Positions 25,351-32,780 of a stretch of DNA of 33,096 nucleotides are shown in pieces; positions within the stretch are counted from its first letter, which is position 1; each line of letters starts with the position of its first letter. Source of the DNA: Desulforhopalus vacuolatus (GTDB lineage Bacteria; Desulfobacterota; Desulfobulbia; Desulfobulbales; Desulfocapsaceae); contig NZ_JAFFPZ010000030.1 of the NCBI RefSeq assembly GCF_016918505.1, forward strand, positions 1 to 33,096, given 5' to 3'. The translations under genes and the position numbers were made by a program. The notes under the pieces are model-generated. The model did no database searches. It was not told the origin of the DNA and saw nothing but the letters and a program-made list of their open reading frames with translations.

Positions 25351-25393
25351 TTGAGAAGGTGTAGTGTGATTTTTCGTTTTTCAGCTCCAATGT

Positions 25394-25470
25394 CGGGGAG
25401 TGGCTCAGTCTGGTAGAGCACTGCGTTCGGGACGCAGGGGTCGGAGGTTCAAATCCTCTCTTCCCGACCA
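25394..25470 (+). tRNA. tRNA-Pro (anticodon CGG)
   Basis: 77 nt including the encoded CCA. Acceptor CGGGGAG pairs with CTTCCCG (one G-U), discriminator A. D arm GGCTC...GAGC; anticodon arm CTGCG-TTCGGGA-CGCAG, giving CGG (reads CCG); T arm GGAGG-TTCAAAT-CCTCT. No intron. A strong terminator follows. tRNA genes are common integration sites; the phage remnant starts 3 kb away, but no second copy of the tRNA 3' end is seen in the window. Confidence 0.97.
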
Positions 25471-25482
25471 TAATATAGAGAT

Positions 25483-25526
25483 AAAATGGCGGTGGAAATT
25501 TAATTTCCACCGCCATTTTTGTTTTT
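25483..25526 (+). terminator. Terminator after tRNA-Pro
   Basis: A perfect 17-bp stem, AAAATGGCGGTGGAAAT (25483-25499) and its complement at 25503-25519, with a 3-nt loop, followed by TGTTTTT. Confidence 0.92.
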
Positions 25527-25579
25527 ATGGGGGGAGAAGGGAGACGGGAGAAGGGAGACGGGAGAAAGGAGACGGGAGA
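25527..25579 (+). repeat. G module: tandem GGGAGACGGGAGAAGGGAGA purine repeat
   Basis: About four imperfect units of the type GGGAGACGGGAGAAAGGAGA on one strand, also present at about 20085-20116 and, reversed, at about 32781-32861. No coding potential. It is joined directly to the P module that follows. Confidence 0.75.
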
Positions 25580-25705
25580 CAGGATGTAAAATTGATCTCA
25601 ATGGTGATAACGATGGCATTACACATCATTGGTGAAAAATCGGCACAACAGTGATTCCAGCAATGGTGTTGTAGAGACAAGGCATGCCTTGTCTACACGG
25701 TGACA
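25580..25705 (-). repeat. Dispersed repeat, P module with 20-bp palindrome, copy 2
   Basis: Near-identical reverse complement of 7580-7705, containing AGACAAGGCATGCCTTGTCT. It abuts IS1595 copy A exactly where that element has lost its left end. Confidence 0.8.
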
Positions 25706-26643
25706 GTAAACATACAGACCCTGATGGATGAATGTCCAATGTTACGCCACTGTGCGTGAGTTACGCTGGCCTGAAGGCCGCGAGTGTCCGTTTTGTACTT
25801 CGAAGAAAGTTATCAAAAGAGGTTATGACGACAAGGAACCTGCCAGACAACGCTATGAGTGTAAAGAATGTGGTAAACACTTTGATGATCTGACCGGCAC
25901 TATCTTTGCCGGGCATCATCAACCTCTTAAGGTCTGGATATTGTGCCTCTATTTTACGGGCTTAAACCTCTCTAACAAACAGATCTCCGCCGAACTGGAG
26001 TTGAATCGTACCGATGTTCAAAAGATGACCACTCAGCTTCGTGAGGGTGTGATAAAAAAAAGCCTCAAGTGACCCTTGAAGGTGAAGTAGAGTTCGATGA
26101 GGTCTATATTGTGGCGGAGCACAAAGGGAATCCTGAAGCCGTGAGTAAGAAGGGGCGTAAAGGTCGCCGTAATCGCCTAAAGGGTGCTCGTGGCCGCAGT
26201 ACATTGGAAAAAGAAAAACCACCCATTTTCGGTATGATCCAACGCACTGGGCAAGTCGTGATTCAGATGCTTGCCAATATCCGCCAGGTAACCATCAAGC
26301 CATTGATAAAATCCACTGTGTTACCTGGAACTTTGGTTTACACCGATGAGTACAGTATCTATTTCCGGCTGGAGGAATGGGGTTACAGCCATAAAAGCGT
26401 GAACCACGGAGCTGGTGAATATGCCAGGGACGAGGATGGAGATGGTTTCCATGAAGTCCATGTAAATACAATGGAAGGCTTCTGGTCTCTGCTGCGCCCA
26501 CACCGGGGGATCTCACAAGAGAAGCTCCCTTTCTACCCTGGTTTCTTCGAGTTTGCTCATAATGTTGGCAAGCGCGGGAAAACCTTGCTTCACTCGCTGG
26601 TTGAAGTGCTGGTTAAATAAGACCCTGAAACACAACATGAGCC
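25706..26643 (+). mobile_element. IS1595-family element, copy A (left end missing)
   Basis: It aligns over its full length with copy B from GTAAACATACAGACC (25706) to the right inverted repeat GACCCTGAAACACAACATG at 26621-26643. The left inverted repeat and the transposase start codon present in copy B are replaced by the P-module repeat. No target duplication can be identified. Confidence 0.8.
25728..26620 (+). pseudogene. IS1595-family transposase, frameshifted (copy A)
   Basis: Two frames. The first, 25728-26072, has the zinc ribbon CPFCTSKKVIKRGYD with YECKECGKHFDDLTGT and the helix-turn-helix region. The second, 26069-26620, has the catalytic domain: Asp in GEVEFDEVYI, Asp in VYTDEYSIY, and HVNTMEGFWSLLRPHRG near the end. 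The join lies at a run of eight A (GTGATA then A-rich, 26043-26051), where reading back by one base restores IKKKPQVTLEGEVEF. Family members read through here. A further one-base insertion (GATGGATGAATG against GATGGATAATG in copy B) and the lost start codon indicate an inactive gene, although -1 slippage at the A run is possible. Confidence 0.75.
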
Positions 26644-26786
26644 ATAAAATAATGTGTGTCCCGTATATTCTTCAGGTAAAAATCAACCCGAATATTTACA
26701 ACTTTTCTTAGTCTTTAGTAATGATTTCAGTATATTAAGCCATTTATATCCCGGAACTGCTAGCTTTCTACAGAAGACAGAGAAAC

Positions 26787-27563
26787 TTAAAAATATTTCT
26801 CCATAGATATCACTTTATCAAACTCAGGTGTTGCTATAGCTTCAACTTCAGACTGTTTTAATACTATAAGCCCCTGTGATTCAAAGAACTTTTTAAACTC
26901 ATCATACGTAGCCCCCGTTCCAGTATATTCTTTTAATATGATTACATTAGATCCATTGGCTTTTACCTGTCGTAACACTTGAGGGAAGTCATCACCGATT
27001 GTTGGTTTTAATTCTATACGGAATGTCCGGTAGGTATTACACTTCCATAGTGTTTCAACTGCTTGTTTTACCTTATAATTTTCATGTCCATTCGAGCCAA
27101 TTTTCCCGTAACCATATTCAACTTTATAAACAACATCAACACCTTTATGCTCAAACTTTACGCCAGATATATACGCAAAACTCAGACCATTTAACGTTGT
27201 CAACTTTTTTTGTAATGTTTGATGTGACCTTACATCACCCTCAAACTCTTTCAGTAATTCTGGCAACATTTCATCAATGTGACTCTGGTTGTACTTGAAT
27301 AACGTATCACCCATAACAGCATAGGCAACCTTCATCCTGTAATCAGCACTAATATACTTAACTTGCATTGCATTGTGGTCCGCTGTATCTACAGGTTCGG
27401 TACTAAAGTTATTCACAATTAGAGTATAATGATTACTGAACTTCTCCCGAAACCAAGACTGATCTTTCAACCAGTTAGCGTATTGTTCATCCTGCATTAG
27501 AATTTCAATCGGCTTCCCTTTGTACTTACCAAAAGGTATTATTACGGGCTTATTCTCATCCAT
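26787..27563 (-). CDS. Hypothetical protein with ExoX C-terminal-like domain and possible nuclease region
   Basis: 258 aa; ATG 27563 has GAGG 8 nt upstream. Residues 9-50 (PFGKYKGKPIEILMQDEQYANWLKDQSWF) match the small domain found at the C-terminus of exodeoxyribonuclease X and in stand-alone DNA-metabolism proteins. The C-terminal half has VDVVYKVEYGYG, then FRIELKPTIGDDFPQVLRQVKA and VIILKEYTG. The ELK after hydrophobic strands and the following LRQ resemble the (D/E)xK and Q positions of PD-(D/E)xK nucleases, but this is only a pattern. It lies between two IS1595 copies, in opposite orientation, with its start 25 nt from the left end of copy B. Function unknown; mobile cargo or defence are possibilities. 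Confidence 0.7.
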   Translation of the reverse strand: MDENKPVIIPFGKYKGKPIEILMQDEQYANWLKDQSWFREKFSNHYTLIVNNFSTEPVDTADHNAMQVKYISADYRMKVAYAVMGDTLFKYNQSHIDEMLPELLKEFEGDVRSHQTLQKKLTTLNGLSFAYISGVKFEHKGVDVVYKVEYGYGKIGSNGHENYKVKQAVETLWKCNTYRTFRIELKPTIGDDFPQVLRQVKANGSNVIILKEYTGTGATYDEFKKFFESQGLIVLKQSEVEAIATPEFDKVISMEKYF

Positions 27564-27587
27564 AATCTAATCCTCAAAATATAGTTA

Positions 27588-28419
27588 GGCTCATTTTGCG
27601 TTTCGGGGTCGTGATTTGGTAAAATAACGCTTTCCTTTTACCAACTACTGAAAAGAGGCCAGCACCATGAAGGTAAACATACAGACCCTGATGGATAATG
27701 TCCAATGTTACGCTACTGTGCGTGAGTTACGCTGGCCTGAAGGCCGCGAGTGTCCGTTTTGTACTTCGAAGAAAGTTATCAAAAGAGGTTGTGACGACAA
27801 GGAACCTGCCAGACAACGCTATGAGTGTAAAGAATGTGGTAAACGCTTTGACGATCTGACCGGTACTATCTTTGTCGGGCATCATCAACCTCTTAAGGTC
27901 TGGATATTGTGCCTCTATTTCATGGGTTTAAACCTCTCTAACAAACAGATCTCCGCCGAACTGGAGTTGGATCGTACCGATGTTCAAAAGATGACCACCC
28001 ATTTTCGGTATGATCCAACGAACTGGGCAGGTCGTGATTCAGATGCTTGCCAATGTCCGCCAGGTAACCATCAAGCCATTGATAAAATCCACTGTGTTAC
28101 CTGGAACTTTGGTTTACACCGATGAATACAGTATCTATTTCCGGCTGGAGGAATGGGGTTACAGCCATAAAAGCGTGAACCACGGAGCTGGTGAGTATGC
28201 CAGGGACGAGGATGGAGATGGTTTCCATGAAGTCCATGTAAATACAATGGAAGGCTTCTGGTCCCTGCTGCGCCCACACCGGGGTTTCTCACAAGAGAAG
28301 CTCCCTTTATACCTTGGTTTCTTCGAGTTTGTTCATAATGTTGGCAAGCGCGGGAAAACCTTGCTTCACTCGCTGGTTGAAGTGCTGGTTAAATAAGACC
28401 CTGAAACACAACATGAGCC
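27588..28419 (+). mobile_element. IS1595-family element, copy B (both ends present)
   Basis: Left inverted repeat at 27588-27610 (GGCTCATTTTGCGTTTCGGG then GTC) pairs with the right one at 28397-28419 (read in reverse GGCTCATGTTGTGTTTCAGG then GTC), 23 bp with a few mismatches. The flanks TATAGTTA and TTTCTTTT do not match, so no 8-bp target duplication is visible. The interior has a 190-bp deletion relative to copy A. Confidence 0.8.
27667..28396 (+). pseudogene. IS1595-family transposase with internal deletion (copy B)
   Basis: It starts at ATG 27667 with a Shine-Dalgarno-like AGAGG. The zinc ribbon (CPFCTSKKVIKRGCD, ECKECGKRFDD) is intact. After VQKMTTH the frame jumps: the equivalent of 26028-26217 in copy A is missing, with ACCAC at both edges of the lost segment, a microhomology deletion. 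This removes the first catalytic aspartate and shifts the frame by one. The C-terminal domain continues in another frame (28010-28396: TDEYSIYFRLEEWGYSH to VLVK). Inactive. Confidence 0.85.
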
Positions 28420-28647
28420 TTTCTTTTTTCTACACGCAAAATCTTAACCGGACACTACTGGCTATAACTTCGCCTTTGCAAAAAAAAAAGCTTTTACCCT
28501 TCCTCTATCTTCTCCCTTCGCGCGTGACGCGGGATATATGTGTTTCTTTCTCCAGTTCTCCAATTTTCCTGTGGATATGGTTAAGTCATTGAAGTAGCTA
28601 TATATTTTGCAAGGGAGGAACGCGGGAGGTTACGGAAGTACGGGAGT

Positions 28648-30267
28648 TTATTGCTGTTCATACGCGTCTCCAATCATTTTCCCGTCATCGAGTGTCACTC
28701 CGCGAAAGAAAATAGTTGAGTTTTTAAACTTTTCGAATTTGTCTTCCAGCAAGGCAGAGAAGCGTCTCTTTGATAGTTCTTTGGATGGGTTGTTATTCTT
28801 CCACCACGTTTTGTATTTTTTATACAGTGCACCCAAAGAGGAGCTGCAGTTGGGGTTGCCAATATCGACAAAACAATTTTCGTCAAGGAACGATTGCAGG
28901 ATGTCTTCGCTGGCCCGGTACTGATCCAGGAACTTGATGACCTTTGCCGGTGGTGACGTCGACCCTGCGTCCTGCCAGTCCAGACAATAGCGGACAAGAC
29001 TGGCGAGGATGCCGGAATGCTCTGCTGCAAGCTTATCGCGCAATGAAGTATCGGCGTGCCACTGGAACTCCTGCAGTGACCGCTCAATCTCGTTGCCGTC
29101 CTCGTCGATCTTCTTCTGTCTAATCACAAAAGAGAGGGTCAGTTCGAGGGGGCGCATCCTCTCCCAGAACGCGCCGTCATTTGCGCTGGCGTGTGGCAGG
29201 TGGTTCGACAAGAGAAAGAGAGTGAGACTGGGGGTGAAGGTGATATTCTTTTCGTGAAGCTGGCGGGCAGTGATTGAGTCTCCACCAGTAATTGCTTTTA
29301 GTTGCCCGATAGCATATTCCCGGTTTTCGTCTGGCTCAACTCCCCAGACGATCCGTTTACCCTGCATTGATACAAGGGTCGGGGTTGCCTGATCAGCACG
29401 GCCACCGCCGAATTTTTGTCTAAGGAAAAACTCTACCGGGATCGCGCCGGTTAGTTCTGGTCCGAGCACTTTGGCGATGGTCTCCAGCAGGGTGGTCTTG
29501 CCGTTGCGACCGTGCTTGCCGTAGAGCAAAAAGAAGTCTGGTTCGAGCTGCTGGCCAACGATCGCCATGCCGAGGATCCGCTTGATGTAGTTGATCATGT
29601 CAAGGTTTCCGGCGAAGATATCAAAGAGGAACGCTTCCCATACCGGAGCTGGCGAATCAATCCCGTCCCAGTCAACAGGAGCATGGACAGAGCAGAAATC
29701 ATCCGGGCGGCCATCTCTGATATGCCCGGTGCGCAGGTCAATCACGCCGTTGTTTACCGGGAGGAGCCATCCGTTCTGGTTAAACTGATCACTGGTGCAG
29801 TGGATCGCCGTCTCTTTGAGTACTGTATTGATAACATCAGCACGGCCACCGGCAGAGAGCAGCCTTTTGATGCGGTTTTTGTATTCTTTATTCAGGACTT
29901 CTGCAGGCTTCGGGTGGTCTTTCTCCTGCAGATATTCAATTTTCGGCAACAGAACAGCCTCGTAATACCGTTCGAATTCTGCAACCACTCCGGCGATAGC
30001 AGAGAATGCTTCTGCCCCGAGATAGTCAACGTCCCAGAAATGATCTTTAAAAAAGAACCACCGCCCTGCGTTTACGTCAAATCTGTGCCGGGATTGATTC
30101 AGCGCCACATAAAGCCGCGCTTCTCCGACGTTGTTGGTGTCATAACAGGCAGCAATAAAATCGAGACTCAGCGCTTCCCGAGCTTTTAGAGCTTTCGGCT
30201 GCGGCATGGCAACGCGCTCTTCTTTACGCCGTCTGGCTACCGCTGCTTTGATTTCTTTCTTATCCAT
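28648..30267 (-). CDS. Phage/satellite SF3 helicase-primase (P4/D5 type)
   Basis: 539 aa from ATG 30267, which follows AAGGAAAG; a longer frame to 30384 lacks support. Residues about 160-240 resemble the D5 N-terminal region (GWLLPVNNGVIDLRTG then FLFDIFAGNLDMINYIKRILGMAIVG). The SF3 helicase has Walker A GKHGRNGKTT at 250-259, motif B GVEPDEN at 309-315, and motif C with S354-N355 in FLLSNHLPHASANDGAFWERMRPL. The C-terminus has the winged-helix-like part (SLGALYKKYKTWWKNNNPSKELSKRRFSALLE). It drives replication of phage or plasmid-like elements. No separate catalytic primase domain is seen at the N-terminus. Confidence 0.9.
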   Translation of the reverse strand: MDKKEIKAAVARRRKEERVAMPQPKALKAREALSLDFIAACYDTNNVGEARLYVALNQSRHRFDVNAGRWFFFKDHFWDVDYLGAEAFSAIAGVVAEFERYYEAVLLPKIEYLQEKDHPKPAEVLNKEYKNRIKRLLSAGGRADVINTVLKETAIHCTSDQFNQNGWLLPVNNGVIDLRTGHIRDGRPDDFCSVHAPVDWDGIDSPAPVWEAFLFDIFAGNLDMINYIKRILGMAIVGQQLEPDFFLLYGKHGRNGKTTLLETIAKVLGPELTGAIPVEFFLRQKFGGGRADQATPTLVSMQGKRIVWGVEPDENREYAIGQLKAITGGDSITARQLHEKNITFTPSLTLFLLSNHLPHASANDGAFWERMRPLELTLSFVIRQKKIDEDGNEIERSLQEFQWHADTSLRDKLAAEHSGILASLVRYCLDWQDAGSTSPPAKVIKFLDQYRASEDILQSFLDENCFVDIGNPNCSSSLGALYKKYKTWWKNNNPSKELSKRRFSALLEDKFEKFKNSTIFFRGVTLDDGKMIGDAYEQQ

Positions 30268-30304
30268 TCTCTTTCCTTCGGGATGGCAGCTGTTGCCGCA
30301 ACAT

Positions 30305-30418
30305 TCACGGCTTTGGCATGTGAGCTGCCTTTGCTTTTGATCTCGTTGGCAGAGTGGCAGGGAGCGCCAGCCTCTGCATCTCAAGGCCCTTGATGGCCTC
30401 CTCTATTGCGTGCAGCAC
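30305..30418 (-). CDS. Possible 37-aa small gene between regulator and helicase
   Basis: A GTG-started frame (VLHAIEEAIKGLEMQRLALP...), helical and charged, between the stop of the HTH regulator and the helicase start. Ribosome site weak (GAGACAG). Similar tiny genes occur in compact phage operons, but nothing here proves it. The same stretch, read in the helicase frame, encodes CQSRECCGNSC, a cysteine cluster. Confidence 0.25.
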   Translation of the reverse strand: MLHAIEEAIKGLEMQRLALPATLPTRSKAKAAHMPKP

Positions 30419-30426
30419 CTGTCTCG

Positions 30427-30639
30427 CTACTGTTCGTCACTCACTAAGGCTGACACCCTGCCAAGTGAACCAGTGCGACCAGTTGCAAAGTCGCTTTCCT
30501 TCTCAGGTTGTCTGCACCATGCCCGAATAAACTGAGGGGATACGTCAAGGCTCCGGGCCAGTTCTACGGCGTCGCTACGGTTAAGCACCTCTTCCATCAC
30601 CTCGTAATCCCGTTTGCGTTTCGTTTTGCTCTGTTTCAC
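30427..30639 (-). CDS. Small phage regulator with HTH (CII-like)
   Basis: 70 aa. A basic N-terminus (MKQSKTKRKRDY) is followed by VMEEVLNRSDAVELARSLDVSPQFIRAWCRQPE, a helix-turn-helix where VELARSLDVSPQFIRAWC is the recognition unit. It resembles the short CII/regulatory proteins placed between the early operator and replication genes of prophages. Transcribed with the helicase gene. No second domain. Family assignment is tentative. Confidence 0.6.
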   Translation of the reverse strand: MKQSKTKRKRDYEVMEEVLNRSDAVELARSLDVSPQFIRAWCRQPEKESDFATGRTGSLGRVSALVSDEQ

Positions 30640-30753
30640 TTCTTTTTTCCCTCTATTTTTGTTAGTAATCTGTAATTATAGGGCACTTGATAAACAGGCC
30701 AGCGCCGTATAAAATCAAAAATGGTATGTCAACTATCTTTGCCCCAAACCCCT

Positions 30754-30930
30754 TCATACGGCCTGTTTGCGGGATTTGGCGATAGCTTCACGAACATAGC
30801 GCGTATGGCGCTTACCCATCACAACCTGATTGACGGTTGTGATGGGGACACCCAATTCACGAGCAATCCCCGCTTGGGTTGCTCCAGCTTCCTTCAAATA
30901 CTGTTTTATTATATTTCTTTTTATATTCAT
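30754..30930 (-). CDS. Ner/Nlp-like small DNA-binding protein
   Basis: 58 aa from ATG 30930; longer in-frame starts lie inside the operator region and across the divergent repressor start. AGATQAGIARELGVPITTVNQVVMGKR is a helix-turn-helix like that of Mu Ner and Nlp proteins. It is the first gene of the leftward operon, the position of a Cro-type negative regulator. A -35/-10 pair ends only 10 nt before the ATG and no Shine-Dalgarno exists, so the mRNA may be nearly leaderless. Confidence 0.65.
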   Translation of the reverse strand: MNIKRNIIKQYLKEAGATQAGIARELGVPITTVNQVVMGKRHTRYVREAIAKSRKQAV

Positions 30931-30940
30931 GATGGTGTTT

Positions 30941-30969
30941 AAAATAGGGTAAATAGAGCGCAAGGTCAA
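30941..30969 (-). promoter_or_regulatory. Leftward early promoter in the repressor/Ner operator gap
   Basis: On the minus strand: TTGACC (30969-30964), 17-nt spacer, TATTTT (30946-30941). Transcription would begin about 4-6 nt before the Ner-like ATG. The gap 30931-31011 also has two GGTAAA(A)TA stretches (about 30947 and 31002) that could be operator sites. Confidence 0.6.
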
Positions 30970-31011
30970 TAAATAAATAGGAATAGTAGGGGAAGAAGGG
31001 GGGTAAAATAC

Positions 31012-31659
31012 ATGTTTCATCAACGATTACAAGCTCTTATCGATAAAAAAAAGGTACCACCTGCTGAGGTTGCAAGGTCCCTTGGAATGAGTTCTGCTCG
31101 AACATCAGAGTGGCTCTCTGGAAAAACTAAAATGCCTCGGCGAAAAACACTAATTGCGCTATCTAATTATTTTGAGTGCGACTTGGACTGGTTATCAACC
31201 GGAGAAGGCACACCATATCCAGATGTTAAACGTGAGAGGCCAGCTGCAATCTGCGGAGGTCCCTTGCCAGTTAGGGAAATCCCGGTAATATCGTATGCGG
31301 AGGCGGGGAAATGGATGAGCATTTGGGAAAATTATAAGCCGGGGAAAGACGGCGAAACGATACTTTCTGCGTCAGATCTGGGACCACGACCGTATTCAGT
31401 CAAAGTAGTGGGGCCGTTTATGGCACCGGAGTTTCGGGAAGGGGATTATCTCACCATTGACCCAGACCACCAGGCAGACTCTGGAGACTACGTCCTTGCC
31501 AGGCACATCGGGCAAAAGCCCATTTTCCGGAAATACTATCAAGAAGCGGGCAGAGGGTTTCTGGTGACGCTGGATGGAGACTGGGGACGGCCGATAGAGA
31601 TCACGGAAAATGAATGGTCAATCCTTGGAAGGGTGATGGAGAAGGTTAAAAAATACTAA
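31012..31659 (+). CDS. CI/LexA-type phage repressor with altered S24 catalytic serine
   Basis: 215 aa; ATG preceded by AAGGGGGGT. N-terminal helix-turn-helix at about 17-40 (PAEVARSLGMSSARTSEWLSG). The C-terminal S24 peptidase-like domain has a cleavage-type A98-G99 (SYAEAGKW) and Lys174 (IFRKYYQ) with GDYVLARH. The catalytic serine position, normally G-(D/N)-S-M-x-P, reads G134-P-F136-M-A-P here (codon TTT where TCT would give Ser). Without Ser, RecA-stimulated self-cleavage should fail. Other domain features (EGDYLTIDP) are intact, so the fold and DNA binding are probably kept. Divergent from the Ner-like gene, as in lambdoid immunity regions. Confidence 0.88.
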   Translation: MFHQRLQALIDKKKVPPAEVARSLGMSSARTSEWLSGKTKMPRRKTLIALSNYFECDLDWLSTGEGTPYPDVKRERPAAICGGPLPVREIPVISYAEAGKWMSIWENYKPGKDGETILSASDLGPRPYSVKVVGPFMAPEFREGDYLTIDPDHQADSGDYVLARHIGQKPIFRKYYQEAGRGFLVTLDGDWGRPIEITENEWSILGRVMEKVKKY

Positions 31660-31670
31660 GAGACTGGAAG

Positions 31671-32597
31671 ATGGATTTTACATTATTAGGGTTTGTCGCT
31701 TTGCCGATGGTTATCGCGGGGGCTGTCCCCATTGCCAGCGCTATATGGGTCTATGATGACTGCAAAAAAGCAGGTGTCAGGAAAGGGATGACAACAGGGA
31801 TCTTTGATATGGGACCTTTGGGGTGGAGCCTTTGCGTGACTGCTCTATGGCTCCCGGTCTTTATCATCTACCTGGTAAAAAGGAAAACCCTTGCCCATAT
31901 CGCAAAAGAGACAGCAGATCTCGAAAAGGAAGGGGATGCCCCCTTTCCGGGCTTCATAAACCGGGCATCAAAGAGCGTTGCTGCCATCTGGTCATGGACC
32001 ATGATCCTTTTCGCCGTTTTTTGGCTGGTTGCTATCAGCGGGATATTTCACCCCGTGGGCAGTGAAGCAGAGAAGATCGCTCTGACTCACAGAAATTGGA
32101 CATTTGCTGTCCGTCTCATTATCGCATGGGCAGTAATCACTCTCCCTGCAGTGATTGTCTACATGATCACAAAAGAGGATGATGTCTTTATCCCTATTGA
32201 CCACCCGCACGAAACAGAAAAAACAAAAAAATGCCCATTCTGCGCCGAGACAATCAAGGCGGATGCAAAGTTCTGCCGCTTTTGTTCTCACGACCTTCCT
32301 CAGGAAGAGAAACCGATACCGCAGAACAAAGAGAAGCACTGGGAAGAACAGGGGAGAGAAGACTGCAGGAGGGGCGAGTACATGCCAGCGGCTGCAGCTT
32401 TTACACAGTCACTGAGATACAAAGAAAGCGCGAGGGTCTTTTACTTAAGAGCCCTCGCATTCGCAAAAGCAGGGGACAAAGAGAAGGCACGTGAAGACCT
32501 GAAGACAGCGGCTGCCATGGGCCATAAAAAAGCAGCTGCCGCGCTGGCGAAGCGTGACACCACCCATCCACATGAAGAAGCCTCTGCCCAAACGTAA
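31671..32597 (+). CDS. Membrane protein with zinc ribbon and TPR-like tail (cargo gene)
   Basis: 308 aa, 11 nt after the repressor stop. About four hydrophobic helices: 7-26, 50-69 (GWSLCVTALWLPVFIIYLV), 106-124 (IWSWTMILFAVFWLVAISG) and 145-166. Then a zinc ribbon C188-x2-C191 ... C202-x2-C205 (KCPFCAETIKADAKFCRFC), and a tail at 225-293 with TPR/Sel1-like helices (EYMPAAAAFTQSL, ARVFYLRALAFAKAGDKEKAREDLKTAAAMG). No enzyme motif. Being between repressor and integrase, and co-directional with the repressor, it would be expressed in lysogeny. That position often carries accessory or immunity genes, but the role is inference. Confidence 0.75.
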   Translation: MDFTLLGFVALPMVIAGAVPIASAIWVYDDCKKAGVRKGMTTGIFDMGPLGWSLCVTALWLPVFIIYLVKRKTLAHIAKETADLEKEGDAPFPGFINRASKSVAAIWSWTMILFAVFWLVAISGIFHPVGSEAEKIALTHRNWTFAVRLIIAWAVITLPAVIVYMITKEDDVFIPIDHPHETEKTKKCPFCAETIKADAKFCRFCSHDLPQEEKPIPQNKEKHWEEQGREDCRRGEYMPAAAAFTQSLRYKESARVFYLRALAFAKAGDKEKAREDLKTAAAMGHKKAAAALAKRDTTHPHEEASAQT

Positions 32598-32608
32598 AGG
32601 ACAACGCC

Positions 32609-32665
32609 ATGAGCATCCACCAGACCAGCGACGGGCGATGGTATTGCCAATTCCGCAAATTATAG
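32609..32665 (+). pseudogene. Truncated integrase start (18 codons)
   Basis: ATG with AAGGA 8 nt upstream encodes MSIHQTSDGRWYCQFRKL and then TAG. This resembles the first residues of tyrosine integrases with an arm-type N-terminal domain, which often begin MGI..T.DGRW.v.yr. Sequence after it is unrelated and soon becomes the dispersed repeat. So the element seems to have lost its integrase at this point. The short length makes the family call moderate. Confidence 0.5.
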
Positions 32666-32780
32666 TGCATAGCAGCTGAGTTGAGCCAGCATATACTTCT
32701 AACTTACCAATATATCGACAATTATAAATTCAAAAGAGTATCGCTTCACCAGCCAGGGACTATAGTTGTCTCTACGGTGC

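Larger units (their letters stand above)
28648..32665. mobile_element. Remnant of a phage or P4-like satellite
   Basis: A cluster of helicase/primase, two small DNA-binding regulators, a divergent CI-like repressor, a cargo gene and a truncated integrase start. Structural, packaging and lysis genes are absent. Bounded by the repeat family and a transposase fragment on the right and by IS1595 on the left. The gap 28420-28647 holds no supported feature. Confidence 0.7.

Noticed and set aside
25527-25580. Regular GGGAGACGG repeats as a possible CRISPR array
   Set aside because: Units are short, purine-only and contiguous with no unique spacers, and no cas genes are present.
27580-28427. 8-bp target duplication around IS1595 copy B
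   Set aside because: The flanks TATAGTTA and TTTCTTTT do not match.
25394-32665. tRNA-Pro as attachment site of the phage remnant
   Set aside because: No second copy of the tRNA 3' end was found near the integrase stub, and IS1595 copies lie between, so integration there is not supported.
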